From assembly GCA_964023205.1 (NCBI GenBank), contig OZ026839.1, positions 14,600,386-14,664,385 on the forward strand: 64,000 nucleotides of DNA, in the 5' to 3' direction. Each line of letters opens with the position of its first letter. Position 1 is the stretch's first letter. Below, in pieces: positions 45,301 to 56,789 of the stretch. The notes under the pieces were generated by a model that searched no databases, was not told the DNA's origin, and saw only the letters and a list, made by a program, of their open reading frames with translations. The DNA is from Lutraria lutraria (taxonomy: Eukaryota; Mollusca; Bivalvia; Venerida; Mactridae). The position numbers were made by a program, and so were the translations under genes.

Positions 45301-47975
45301 GGAAAATTGCACTGGTCTTCTTGAATTGCCCGTTCTAATAAGGCGGTCCGTATACTGAAATAGTCGTTGTAATGAGACTTAAATTGCAAAGTCTTTTTGA
45401 AGTCTTTTAAATAAGGTGGTCGTCTGGTCGGTATATATACTGAGATGGTTCATTATTTAAGATGGCCGCCATGTTTTATTGTATCCTATTCTTACATATT
45501 TAGAAATTGGTCAAAGTAGTAGGCGGACCCGAATTAATTTTATGCAGAGCAGAAAATGTTTTTATTAATAACATCTGAAGATTAAGCCTTAGAAATAATA
45601 TCCGAGCTACTCATTTCTCGAGTAAGCCAAATGTATTAATTAGTTAATGCAGAAAACGATTGTTATCACTTTGTAAATTTTTAACTATTATAACTTCAGT
45701 ATAGTTACCAATATAAAATGACTACTAGAAATTCAGTCATTATCCTGATTTTTCGAGTCGAATTTTTATGCCTATCTTTTGAATATGGTAATTGATCTTT
45801 TACCGCATCTTGTTCGCTATTGTTTTTAGCTTGATTTTGCATAGACTTATATTGGGAAATTCTAAAACCTTCTTGTCAGAAACTATAATGCCTAGAGCTG
45901 AGATATTTGGTGTGTAGCATAGTCTAGTGGACCTCTACCTAGTTTGTTCATATTATTGTCCTAGGGTCAGAATTGGCCCCGCCCCAGGGGTCACTTGATT
46001 TTAATTAGACTTATATAGGGAAATTCTAAAAATCGTCTTGTCAGAAACTACAATGCCTAGAGTTTAGATATTTGGTGTGTAGCATTGTCTAGTGGACCTC
46101 TAACAAGTTTGTTAAAATTGTTGCCCCGGGTTCAAAATTGGCCCTGCCCTGAGGTTTTCTTTCATCCATTTAGGAAAATTAAAAAATATTCTTGTCCGAA
46201 ACGGAAAGACCTAGAGCTAAGATATTTGGTATGTATCATTGTCTAGGGGACCTCTACCAAGTCTGTTAAAAGTATGACTACAGGGTGAAAATTAGCCCTG
46301 CCACGGGGTTCACATGATTTATATAGGCTTATATAGGATAACAAAAAAAATCTTCTTGTCCAAAACCTCAAGGCCTAGAGCTTACATATTTTATATGTAA
46401 CATTTTCTGGTGGACATCAACCAAATTTGTTCAAATTACTGCCCTATTATGAGCAAAATTGGCCCCGTTCCCGGGTCACTTAATTTTACAAAGGCTCATG
46501 ATAATTTTCTCTAAGTCTTTTTATCTGGTGAGCAGCGATATAGGGCCACCATGGCCCTCTTGTTTGCTCTTATTTCTTCTATGGAGTTCAAGGTCACACA
46601 AACAGCTACAGACATTTTCAGCTATGGAGTTCAAGGTCACACAAACAGCTACAGACATTTTCAGAGTTTTCCAGCTCCTGGCGGTGTGAGTCTACTTTTT
46701 ACCTAGGTTAAACCTCTTACCTTCCGCGAGCTACATGAACAACTTCCAAACATGATGTTTTTCTGGTTTGGGGTGGAATTCGAACTAACATTGGTCAGGG
46801 GCTATAGTAATCCTAATGGAACTCGAAACCCCTGATATGACAAGTAAGGACACATGACGAGTGCAATATACTCATATGTATGCTTGAATCAGCAATAATG
46901 TGTGACAAATGTTTAGTCACGACCCAGTATATTCAATCTTTGTTGAAGCACAGATACGGGTTGAGAACTTGTACAATGATATGCCTTCTGCTATTTGTTT
47001 TCAGTAATAAGTAGAATTAACCCGTATTAATTGCATTCACATGTAAGTTCTTGAACTGATCTGTAGTACATTTTACCTGCCTAGTTTATGTGACCAATCA
47101 AAAAAGTTACAACTAGACCTTACATAGAAATTGTTGCTTTGCAGTTACGTGACAGACTCATTTAAAATTCTCAAATCCAAAAGGTTCTAATCGGTTTTGA
47201 CGAAAAGAATGGATTTCGCTCCTTATTGTAGCAATCGTTTTCAATATAAGCATATTATGTCAACAAATAATAAATAAATGCCAATTAACCTATACCTGCC
47301 TACTGTTAAGTATTGACAGCGTAAACACCAATCAACATGTTTTAAGGACGGCCATCATCTTTTATCACATAACACTCATCTATGTAAATATATTGAAAGC
47401 ATGTGACGAACAAGTGTGTTTACAGCGAATGATAAAAACTTTGAAAAAAATGTAAAACAAGTAGTAATGAAGCACTGTACCTTAGTTCCGAAATTAATTT
47501 CCACGTGTGAATGCGCGGGAAATACGTGTAATAGATATTCCAAGAAGATTCCAACACGTGTATAAAAGCATCCTTCGTGCCATGAACCTTCTAGATGATC
47601 GAAGTCTACCCCACATCTCGTCAGAAACATTACATTTGAATGTTGTAAAGTTATTTGATAGGACCTGTGTTCCAAATTAAATCGACTCTCCTCCTCGTAC
47701 ACAATAATTCTATGCACATGCTCACACTGTGTTGCAATTAATGTTGTAATTAGCCCAATCGGGCCAGCCCCTATTATAACAACAGTAATCTGCGTAAACT
47801 CCTCCCTCATCTTTTGATAAACATTCATTAGTCCTACAAATACTGCAACTGTTGAAAACGTAACAATAAAATACGTTAGCACGTTATTTGTATTTCCATG
47901 TATAAGTCGTTCAATTTCGTCCGCGGTGCATCGTATTGAGACATCGTGTAACGTGTTGTTAGCGTAATCCGACAT
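42301..47975 (-). CDS. Membrane-anchored FAD-binding (MICAL-like monooxygenase family) protein
   Basis: There are four exons on the minus strand: 47481-47975 (ATG), 44459-44836, 43343-43559 and 42301-42479 (TGA). Junctions are AG/GT with phases 0, 0 and 1 and no stop, giving 422 residues. An in-frame TAG lies just upstream of the ATG. Residues 32-53 form a transmembrane helix (NVLTYFIVTFSTVAVFVGLM). Residues 65-80 (VVIIGAGPIGLITTLI) are the Rossmann GxGxxG motif, with an acidic pair (EE) ending the second strand near 94. VICCDGGNG (183-191) resembles the second FAD motif of aromatic-hydroxylase/MICAL-type enzymes. RSYQITLQ and EGCFYTRVGIFLEYLLHVF fit the MICAL-like substrate/FAD region. No calponin or LIM domain follows. 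Likely a membrane-bound flavin oxidoreductase; the substrate is unknown. Confidence 0.85.
43717..44238. mobile_element. TTAA-flanked MITE (piggyBac-like ends), 522 bp
   Basis: The ends AGGGGCATGCCCTGGAACTG and, inverted, AGGGGCATGCCCAGGAACTG are flanked by TTAA (43713-43716, 44239-44242). It is the same terminal family as 12466-12823. It lies in intron 2 of the flavoprotein gene. Poly-G runs (about 14-15 G) lie just outside both ends, at about 43696-43710 and 44261-44275. Confidence 0.85.
45860..46510. repeat. Degenerate tandem repeat, about 170-bp unit, four copies
   Basis: Each unit contains cttgtcagaaactataatgc, 'gagatatttggtgtgtagca', 'agtggacctctac' and 'ggccccgcccc'. Starts are near 45868, 46035, 46190 and 46355. 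It lies in intron 1 of the flavoprotein gene. The rest of that intron (44837-45859, 46665-47480) shows only a short dispersed block (aaaacccagcacccggtaat at about 45015, related to about 3136) and nothing coding. Confidence 0.75.
46579..46664. repeat. Perfect 43-bp tandem duplication
   Basis: ctatggagttcaaggtcaca through gacattttcag occurs twice without change, so the duplication is recent. Confidence 0.9.
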
Positions 47976-48980
47976 TCTGAGAACGATGTGAATCTATACG
48001 CATAACACAGCTTTCCCCGAATAAATTGTAAAAAAAAAATATTTTGTTTTAAACACACTGGCTTCTTTAAAGGTTAAGAGCGTGTAATCTTTATGCCCAC
48101 GTTCTTCAAATTGTCTTTGCTAACCTTTACACTGTTGCCAATACTGTCCATTCATCTTTTATGTCTGTCGAGTATTGACTCAAATAAACAACGTCTCCAA
48201 ATATGAATCTCGATATTTTCACAGTGGCGTATGTTTGTATCAATATTCTGATGAAATCTGTTGGTACGTTCGCGTAACATCCGGGTTCCGATAATGTCGT
48301 ACAGTTATTTGCTAATGTGTCTATGTAATGTTTAGTTGATGAACGACAGTATTGACTTAAACGATACGTAGTCGGAAGTTCTCTGCCGGAAGGGGTGTTA
48401 AATAAATATAACTATCAGAGAAGTACTGAATAGTAACTTAAGTTTTACGATTTCACCATAGAAACATCGTAATGCGGCTAATTTAACATTTAAATAAAAA
48501 CTAATGTAAATATTCAAAGTTGTGAATCAATTTCAATACATATATATGTACTAGTATGGCAACTAAGAGCTTCCTTTCGTTGGTTTTCGCCCCTCTTTCC
48601 CTCTCTGTTTGTATGCCTATCTTTTAACAAGCGAGTGTAGGTGTGTTTAATAGCGTTTTTTGTCCAAGATTCTTTGTGCCACAATTGTTATTTCGTTATA
48701 ACTATCAGACATCAGATTGCTGATACAAAAAAACAAAAAATCTGGCGCTGCTTTCCCCCAGCGTCCATTTGTGTCGCTTTTTTACACAGTTCAACACTAG
48801 CATTAACCTCCACAAATAACACCAGCATCAGACTAATTAGATATTCTTTATAAAGAAACGAGCAGAATTTCTCTTCATTTTTGGTTCAGTGCAATAAACG
48901 TCTTTTTCAAAAGATATTTCAGATTTCGTAAATTAACGGCCGGTTCACCTCACCATGAAGTTTCCTGTACTGTATGCTTA
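47976..48980. other. Intergenic stretch upstream of the flavoprotein gene
   Basis: This must hold the minus-strand promoter of the flavoprotein gene, but no TATA box or initiator could be picked with confidence. No other gene or repeat was recognised; short open frames here lack any domain. Confidence 0.4.
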
Positions 48981-50143
48981 CCAGTACTAACTTACAAGTA
49001 CTAACTTACCTGTACTAACTTACCAGTACTAACTTACCTGTACTAACTTACCAGTACTAACTTACAAGTACTAACTTACCTGTACTAACTTACCAGTACT
49101 AACTTACCAGTACTAACTTACAAGTACTAACTTACCAGTACTAACTTACCAGTACTAACTTACCTGTACTAACTTACAAGTACTAACTTACAAGTACTAA
49201 CTTACCTGTACTAACTTACCAGTACTAACTTACCAGTACTAACTTACCAGTACTAACTTACCTGTACTAACTTACCAGTACTAACTTACAAGTACTAACT
49301 TACCTGTACTAACTTACAAGTACTAACTTACCTGTACTAACTTACAAGTACTAACTTACCAGTACTAACTTACAAGTACTAACTTACCAGTACTAACTTA
49401 CCTGTACTAACTTACCTGTACTAACTTTCCAGTACTAACTTACAAGTACTAACTTACCAGTACTAACTTACCTGTACTAACTTACCTGTACTAACTTTCC
49501 AGTACTAACTTACAAGTACTAACTTACCAGTACTAACTTACCTGTACTAACTTACCAGTACAAACTTACCAGTACTAACTTACAAGTACTAACTTACCAG
49601 TACTAACTTACCTGTACTAACTTACCTGTACTAACTTACAAGTACTAACTTACCAGTACTAACTTACCAGTACTAACTTACAAGTACTAACTTACCAGTA
49701 CAAACTTACCAGTACTAACTTACCTGTACTAACTTACCTGTACTAACTTACCAGTACTAACTTACAAGTACTAACTTACCAGTACAAACTTACCAGTACT
49801 AACTTACAAGTACTAACTTACAAGTACTAACTTACCAGTACTAACTTACAAGTACTAACTTACCAGTACTAACTTACCTGTACTAACTTACCTGTACTAA
49901 CTTACAAGTACTAACTTACCAGTACTAACTTACCAGTACTAACTTACAAGTACTAACTTACCAGTACAAACTTACAAGTACTAACTTACCTGTACTAACT
50001 TACCTGTACTAACTTACAAGTACTAACTTACAAGTACTAACTTACCAGTACTAACTTACCAGTACTAACTTACAAGTACTAACTTACCAGTACTAACTTA
50101 CCAGTACTAACTTACCAGTACTAACTTACAAGTACTAACTTAC
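48981..50143. repeat. 14-bp satellite, about 83 units, three variants
   Basis: The unit is NNGTACTAACTTAC with first triplet CAG, AAG or CTG. About 21 units are the CTG type. Rare marker variants (tactaactttcc; cagtacaaactt) recur at multiples of the unit, for example 70 bp apart at about 49428 and 49498, showing multi-unit duplications. Plus-strand CTG units read ACTTACCTG; the minus strand reads CAGGTAAGT. The array ends abruptly at ...acttacccttctac. Confidence 0.95.
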
Positions 50144-51204
50144 CCTTCTACAAGGATCCAAATATTTACGCTGTATATATTTTCCAAAATGTCGGAAGAT
50201 CTGAAGATTTCTGATAGCAAACTCAGCTTTTAAATTCTTGAAACATCTTGATTTTACTTTTTATTATACATGTACTTGCTATTTAATGATAGATAGTATA
50301 CGGATTTCGAATATAAATTAAAACTCTGAAGTTTAGTTCCTTTAATATTTGATGCATATAACTGATTTAGAGCAACGTCTGTCATAGAACATATAGTTTG
50401 TTGATTTATCTTCATTACAGTATGTCTTCTGGGAATGTCTCGTCCAATCTAGTCTACCAGATGTCGGATTCGTGATCTAAAGGAAAAACAAATCTAATTA
50501 ATTATTGTTAGTTTCCGCCTCTCAAGAAGGAAATAGAAAATTGATGAGTTTTCACTAAAATGCTGTCGCAATGGAATCCTGATTACGCCGATGTTTCTAC
50601 AAATTATTTTGTTCGAAATTTGACGGCGTGATATTTCGCTCCAATTTTGAAGTAGCATTGATTGGTGGATTTATTTTCAATACAATAAGCATTTAAACAC
50701 ACCTTATGTGAATCAAATACAAATAAATACTGAACTTGCTTATATTTCCAAGCTACAAATTGATTTATTGACAGTTATTTCAATGTACTTATAACTGTCA
50801 GATTTGTTTTCAAAATAATGAATAACAGACCTATAAACGAATATGGTGATCAGTGACATCCATTACGTAAAATGGACTAACTCTCAATACCTCTTAAATG
50901 AAGAGTAATAAAGACAGAGATGGTCCAAAAGTATCAGGTATAACGCACAGTTATGAGAAAACCTCGTTTTTTGAATATGATCATTTTCACACAGCTTAAT
51001 CCTATTACAACTTTTTACGGTGCGTAAGTATGCTGGCCAAAATGACAGAAAATTTTGACTTCTAACTTATGGACAGTTAAGTAATCTCACTCCTCGTACT
51101 AACTTAAATAGAACTAGAACTATCACTAAAAGTGATGAATACCCCCAGATGCGACCTTAACACAATCATTGTTACATTTTACAGAGGGAAATATAATGCA
51201 TTTT
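50144..51204. other. Intergenic, nothing recognised
   Basis: AT-rich sequence with only short random frames. No repeat, RNA or domain was recognised. Confidence 0.4.
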
Positions 51205-51910
51205 CATTTTTAATACCTGCAAATTGTTGCTTAGAAATATCCTGACCAGTTTCTAAATATTCATTATATAAAAAATAACAAAGGGCCACAACTCATTAAA
51301 ATTTACTTGGACAAAACCTATTGTGGACATGCACAACTTGGCAAACTACTTATCACTTCTAAGAAGTTCCACTGAATTCCTGTATGTAGTTGCTGAGAAA
51401 TGGTTTGGACAAAATTTACCTATTGTGTAAAACAAAGGGCCATAACTCAGTGAAAATTAATCCAAACAAAACCTGGTTATTGCATGCACAACTTGGCTTT
51501 CTTTTTATAACTTCTGTGAAGTTTCATTGAATTCCTATGAGTAGTTACTGAGATATTGTATATACACTGTATAAAAAACAACAAAGGGCCATAACTCAGG
51601 GAAAATTTAACCAACCAAGACAAGCTTAATGCATGCACAAAAAGGCTAACTACTTATCACTTCTGTGAAGTTTTATTGAATTCCTGTCTGTAGTTAATGA
51701 GAAATAGTCCGGACAAAATTTGCCTATTGTAAATACTGTATAAAAACAACAAAGGGATATAACTCAGTGAAAATCAGTCCAAATAAAAAATTATTTAAGC
51801 ATGCACAACTAGGCTTACTACTGATCACTTCTTTGAAGTTTCATTGAAATCCTGTGAGTAGTTGCTGAGAAATTTTCCGGACAAATTGTGTCTACCGACG
51901 CACGGACCCA
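51205..51910. repeat. Degenerate tandem repeat, about 140-160 bp unit, four or more copies
   Basis: Each unit contains aaagggccataactcagtga, 'gcatgcacaacttgg', 'cttctgtgaagtttcattga' and 'gtagttgctgagaaat'. The array ends in a ccgacgcacggacccaccga-type stretch. Such units are, to my knowledge, widespread in bivalve genomes. The element at 51941 starts 30 bp after it. Confidence 0.75.
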
Positions 51911-51940
51911 CCGACCGACCAACAAGCGTGAATCCAATAT

Positions 51941-54446
51941 CACTGGGAGCCAACGACGTATCACGAGAGGCGGTTCGCATCGAAAACATGTGTATGTTAT
52001 GCAACGAAATTTTATGTAAACAGTCTCTGGTTTTCTGACCTCCACATGCCATTTTGAAATGTTTGACCTGCAGGGGGACGAAATGTTAGTTTTTTGGATT
52101 GTCTTGTTAGTTGTTTTTATTAAGTTTGTATTTGCCGTTGTAAAATGCGTTTTCTGTACAATGATTGCGTTGTCATTCATCAAATTATGCCAGATTAGTC
52201 CGTTATTCTGTGTAAAAAACAGTTTTCCTCAAAATTATTGTGACATGAAACCCATTTGTAAAATATTTAGCACTCATGATACAGGCATCATGTCTGTGAA
52301 CATAACTTAGCATCTCCCCACCGCTTATCAGATTCAATAGAATGTATACACGTTAATATAACAAGGCCTTTCGCACTAGACAAGTGTGTATGGTGTCAAC
52401 TGAAGTCTCTTTTCGATGTATATGTTACTAACAGAGTGTGTGATGTTTCAGTCTGAAGTCAAATGTGTATATCAATTAATATTTTGCAGTTGACAGATAT
52501 CTATTTAATTATGTGTGATGGTCTAAAGAGAACAGTTAAAATTGTTAGATGGTCTTATCATTTAATAACTGCATTATAAAAGATTTAGGCACATACTTAT
52601 ATAATTTACGAGTTTGAACAATTTAGAAATCTACTGTTATCTAAAAAGTTTGATTGCATTTCTTCGATTCGTTAACACCATTGCCCCATTCATTAGTATC
52701 TATAGCAATGTTGCACCGTGCTCGTCAATCCAAGCGTGATTTGCACCGAATCCGCCAATATCCACCATTTGAAAAAAAGGTGACCCAGTCTTGAAGACGT
52801 CTACGGTCAGTTAAAATGCCCCCATCACACCAGAGCACGTCCGCACCACGCTCGCAAAGTTCCTATCACGTCCTGAAAAATTTGATGGCCGTGGCAGGGA
52901 CGGGGTCAAACTCGAAAAGAAATGATGCACTCAGGCTCGCACTACGCCCTTACATCGTCTTTGCCAGGTTCTCACTGCGTCTATCACGTTGCCAGTAAGT
53001 TCATTACACGTGCAGCTTCCCGTTGTCACCAGGTCTATTGGGTTAATACTACGCCCAAACTATGTGCTCACTACGTCCATGCAGACTGAACTGCGCTCTC
53101 CCTAGGTCCCAATAACGTCCTCATTGCATTCACTAGCTCCGTATGTATACTGTACCATATGTGTCCATTTATATTAACTGGTCATGATGGCCAAAACAGA
53201 AGTCTTTTTTCTGCTTATAGTCATGCACTAACGCAACATAATCTAAGTTGCTTCATGTTTCTTTTTCTTCTATTTCTTATTTAGAAAACGGCAATTTCAG
53301 CATCCAAATGGCTTGTCAGGTGGTACAATAACAAAATGCATTCATTTGCTAACGTCCTGTCAGGACGCGGTGGGTGTAGTGCAATCGTTGCCTTAGTGTG
53401 ATGGGGTTATAATTAGAGTAGATGTGATGGATTGAAGAAGCTTTTGTAATTGTACTACGGTCTCTTTTATTGTTTCATCGGTAACGTTAGATCTACTTTT
53501 TCAAAGTCCTCTGCGTCTGAGCATAGTATAGTTGTGCCCAATTGTTCCGTCAGTTCAGCACCATCTGGTTGAGAAACTTCTGTACATCCCGGATTCCGCT
53601 TGTTTCAGGAACAATTGGCAATGGACAGACTTAGTCGGTGTGTTCACTTTAAGAAATTTCCATATTGGTCTGTCACTTGTTACATTATTTGTAGGTGTTA
53701 ATTTTTCCAGTTTCCGTGATCGTTGTCATGTCGTCGATGTTGTAGATAACGTAATGGTCCTCAGTCATTTTAAGTTGCATTGTGATATTTAGTTGTACCT
53801 CTATCATCTGCTTCCCTCATGAACGTAACGCTCTATATGCTGGAGTTTGCACAGTGTCATTGCGCTTCTAAAATGCTGGAAAATGGTGACCGGCAGTAAA
53901 TACACACCGCGTGGTCTGTATCCTGAAATTGATTTTGACTTCAGTGAGCAACGTACACATGAAGAGTGACCTTCGTTTAGCACCATACACACACTCTGTG
54001 AGAAACAAACACAGTCGTAGTATGCAAAAAAACATTCATATGTGCTTATTACACCTACAGAACATTTCTAATGAAGACAAAAAAATTGAATAAGTAAACC
54101 TTAACCAGTAAGTATAAGAAATGATACTCACGAAAAATATTTTAATGAAAAATCTACCAAAACAAGACTGTCTACGAACATCCCTAACTTTTGAGCTTAA
54201 TTCATACGTAATTGGTACTCAATTAACTGCATACAACTGTTTCATAGTATTAAACGTTTCTACTCACCATGTTTCGTGCTTGGAATATGATATTCCAGCA
54301 AAATACAATGTCACTAACTACGAGAAATGTCGTCCTTAGCTTTTCAACCACGTTATGTGTACATAACATGTGTCGTTTGTCGTTGCATAACATACACATG
54401 TTTTCGATGCGAACCGCCTCTCGTGATACGTCGTTGGCCCCCAGTG
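51941..54446. mobile_element. 2.5-kb element with 67-bp terminal inverted repeats and 5-bp target duplication
   Basis: The left terminus 51941-52007 begins CACTGGGAGCCAACGACGTA. The right terminus 54380-54446, inverted, begins CACTGGGGGCCAACGACGTA. The two match at 66 of 67 positions. Both ends are bordered by AATAT (51936-51940, 54447-54451). The interior has only short frames (for example 52059-52310) without recognisable transposase motifs, so this copy seems non-autonomous. A CAC start with a 5-bp duplication is the pattern of Transib/RAG-like elements, but the heptamer is not canonical and other superfamilies remain possible. Confidence 0.85.
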
Positions 54447-54451
54447 AATAT

Positions 54452-55950
54452 AGCCCCCATATATTTCATATCTGGGGGTATAATAATAGGAAATATCACA
54501 GACACACGGTAGTATATCCCATAGCTTACTTCAGTTGATATATTATAAAGCCGTCTTATTCTAATTACGTTCCGTTATTTTTATTGCATGAAAATGTTAG
54601 ATGTACTAATTAATAATCAATTCTAAGATATTTTGTCTCAGAAATCTGTCAATAATCATAATAGATGTAACTTGACACCGCCAACAAAGTACATCAGTCA
54701 TATAAAATTATTCAGAGGGAAATTGAAAAGAGAGCGGGGACATTCAGTGTGCTTCAAATGCGTTAATTAGCGCGAACATTTACCCGTAACAATAGATTTT
54801 CATTTAGCTCACGACAAAATCTAGATACATGTGTATGATTGTTTTATTCATGAGGAGCTGGTACTGTCTTAGTTATTTTATTAACAATCATTACCCAGCA
54901 AACCATGATTGCAATGTTTCTTACTGTCTGACCATTCTTTCAATTTAGACCATTAGGCCTATGCACCTTTATTTACAGTTTTCGACCGTTCTGTTTTGAG
55001 AAATACTTGTTTGACAATTACTGCATAAAGCCCTGCCTTTTCTCAGTAAACTTCGTTTAAGTATGAACAGTTTTAGAGTAACATACTTGGCTATATGGGG
55101 CTTATGGGAATTGCGCTAGTAAACCACGGCATCTAACCGTTAGATGTTCGAGTGTGAGATAATAGGCAGTCGCTTTTGGAGGTGTCTAGATGTGCTGACC
55201 TATCTAATCTCTGAGTTCAAATCTAGATTCCATTCTCAAAGTATTACGGATGAATATAAAGAGCTGATTATTAATTAACAAAATACATATTCAGGTCGAT
55301 TATGATATAATATTCATGTATCAATCATATGATTAATATCTGATCATACTAGTAATTAATAGATTTGACTAACAGTGAACGATGGTAAAAACAAACTGTC
55401 TGCTTGTATTTGATTGAAATACTGTTGTAAAGAAGCGTCAAACCCAATAAAAAGCGTAGGAAAAATCGTATGTTCAGTATGACGCAAGCAATCTCTTATA
55501 AAGTATGTTGTGATTAGACTCCGCCTTTTTTATTCAGCACTTTGCCATTGCGGTATAGGATGACGTATTTTGCACCGCCCTCATCAGCGTTTGATCACGT
55601 AGCGCACGTATTTTCTCCATATTACACCCCTACTAAACGATGGCTCTTTCACATTTATGTGATCTGCTAAATATCAGCCATCGACACTTCCGTTATAGAG
55701 CCATCGATCAATAACAAAGCTAAACAGGTTAGCACATTTATAAAAATATCCGTTTTAAAGCACACGCTTGTTTTTCAAAAATCGAAGAATGCTATGCCAC
55801 CTAGAACATTTTTCTCGTCATTTTGCATGTAATTACGACCAGAAATATCCCAAAATGACGTTGCTAGAACTTTTAGAATTCATCAACCCATGTGTTATTT
55901 TACGAGAAGACACATCTGGAGTGATTTCTCTTCCGTATGGTGGATGCTGG
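54452..55950. other. Intergenic, mostly unrecognised
   Basis: There is no convincing gene. Near the right end, 55630-55710 has 'gatggctctttcacat' and 'gccatcgac' motifs like the subterminal repeats of the next element. An open frame at 55768-55959 (ending ISLPYGGCWST) may be a fragment of element-encoded protein. Confidence 0.35.
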
Positions 55951-56169
55951 TCCACTTAATCGTGCATGCATCATTGTCCCAACTTCCTCTTTGCCTCAAC
56001 ACAAAAATATTCCAGAGCTCGCTTTAAAACGAAATACTCACATTTTTGCAAATGTGTTTGAGCCACCAACAATCTGCTGGCGCCATCGACAATGTGGATG
56101 AGACCTCGCAGATGTGATGGAGCCAACACTATATTCAATCAATCATTGTGGAATTATCCCGCCATTTAA

Positions 56170-56496
56170 GTCCCATTAGCGTTTTGCTATAAAAAATATA
56201 TGCAAAAAAAACAAACAATTGCTGATATTATCCCAAGATAATAATTACCGACAAAACGAGCCCTTTTTCTTCTAAAACACTCATTTCACTGTGAATTTTG
56301 CTTTTGTAAACTTGATATGACTGCTGGAAAACAGCTGTTCTATAAATAGTTTTTTTTTCAATGATATTGAAAAAAATACGATAGTGGTTTTGGAAACATT
56401 TTTCTTGCTATGCACGGGAGGAAAACACATCGGATTCCTCTGTTATAGGACGAACAGAAACTGTTACGACCGATACATTTATATGCTTATGGGGCT
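56170..56496. mobile_element. TTAA-flanked MITE, 327 bp, inserted in an arm of the larger element
   Basis: The left end GTCCCATTAGCGTTTTGCTA and the inverted right end AGCCCCATAAGCATATAAAT lie between TTAA at 56166-56169 and 56497-56500. The host arm resumes directly (attatacgtgacaattgatc), and the right arm at 58167-58474 lacks the insertion. Confidence 0.75.
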
Positions 56497-56789
56497 TTAA
56501 ATTATACGTGACAATTGATCAACAAATAAGATTTCATATGTATTATAGCACCGGTTGACATCACGGTATAAAATACAATGTACATGTACTAGTTTTGATA
56601 ATTTTGAAATAATTACGATAATAGCCACTCATGAAATCTTCTAATCGTTATTGCATAAAACAGTCATCAAAATTACTCAATGAATGTTAATATATTACTT
56701 TGGAATTATCACGCTATTATTATTTTTATTATGACCCATTAATATTCCTGTGTAGACTTTATTATTCATAATTTTATATTCATAATGTA

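Noticed and set aside
48981..50143. CRISPR-like array
   Set aside because: There are no unique spacers between repeats; the unit is a continuous 14-bp satellite in a eukaryotic sequence.
51818..52183. Minus-strand frames of 75-121 codons
   Set aside because: They cross from a degenerate tandem repeat into the terminal inverted repeat of the 51941-54446 element; the mirror-image frame appears at the other end (54269-54538).
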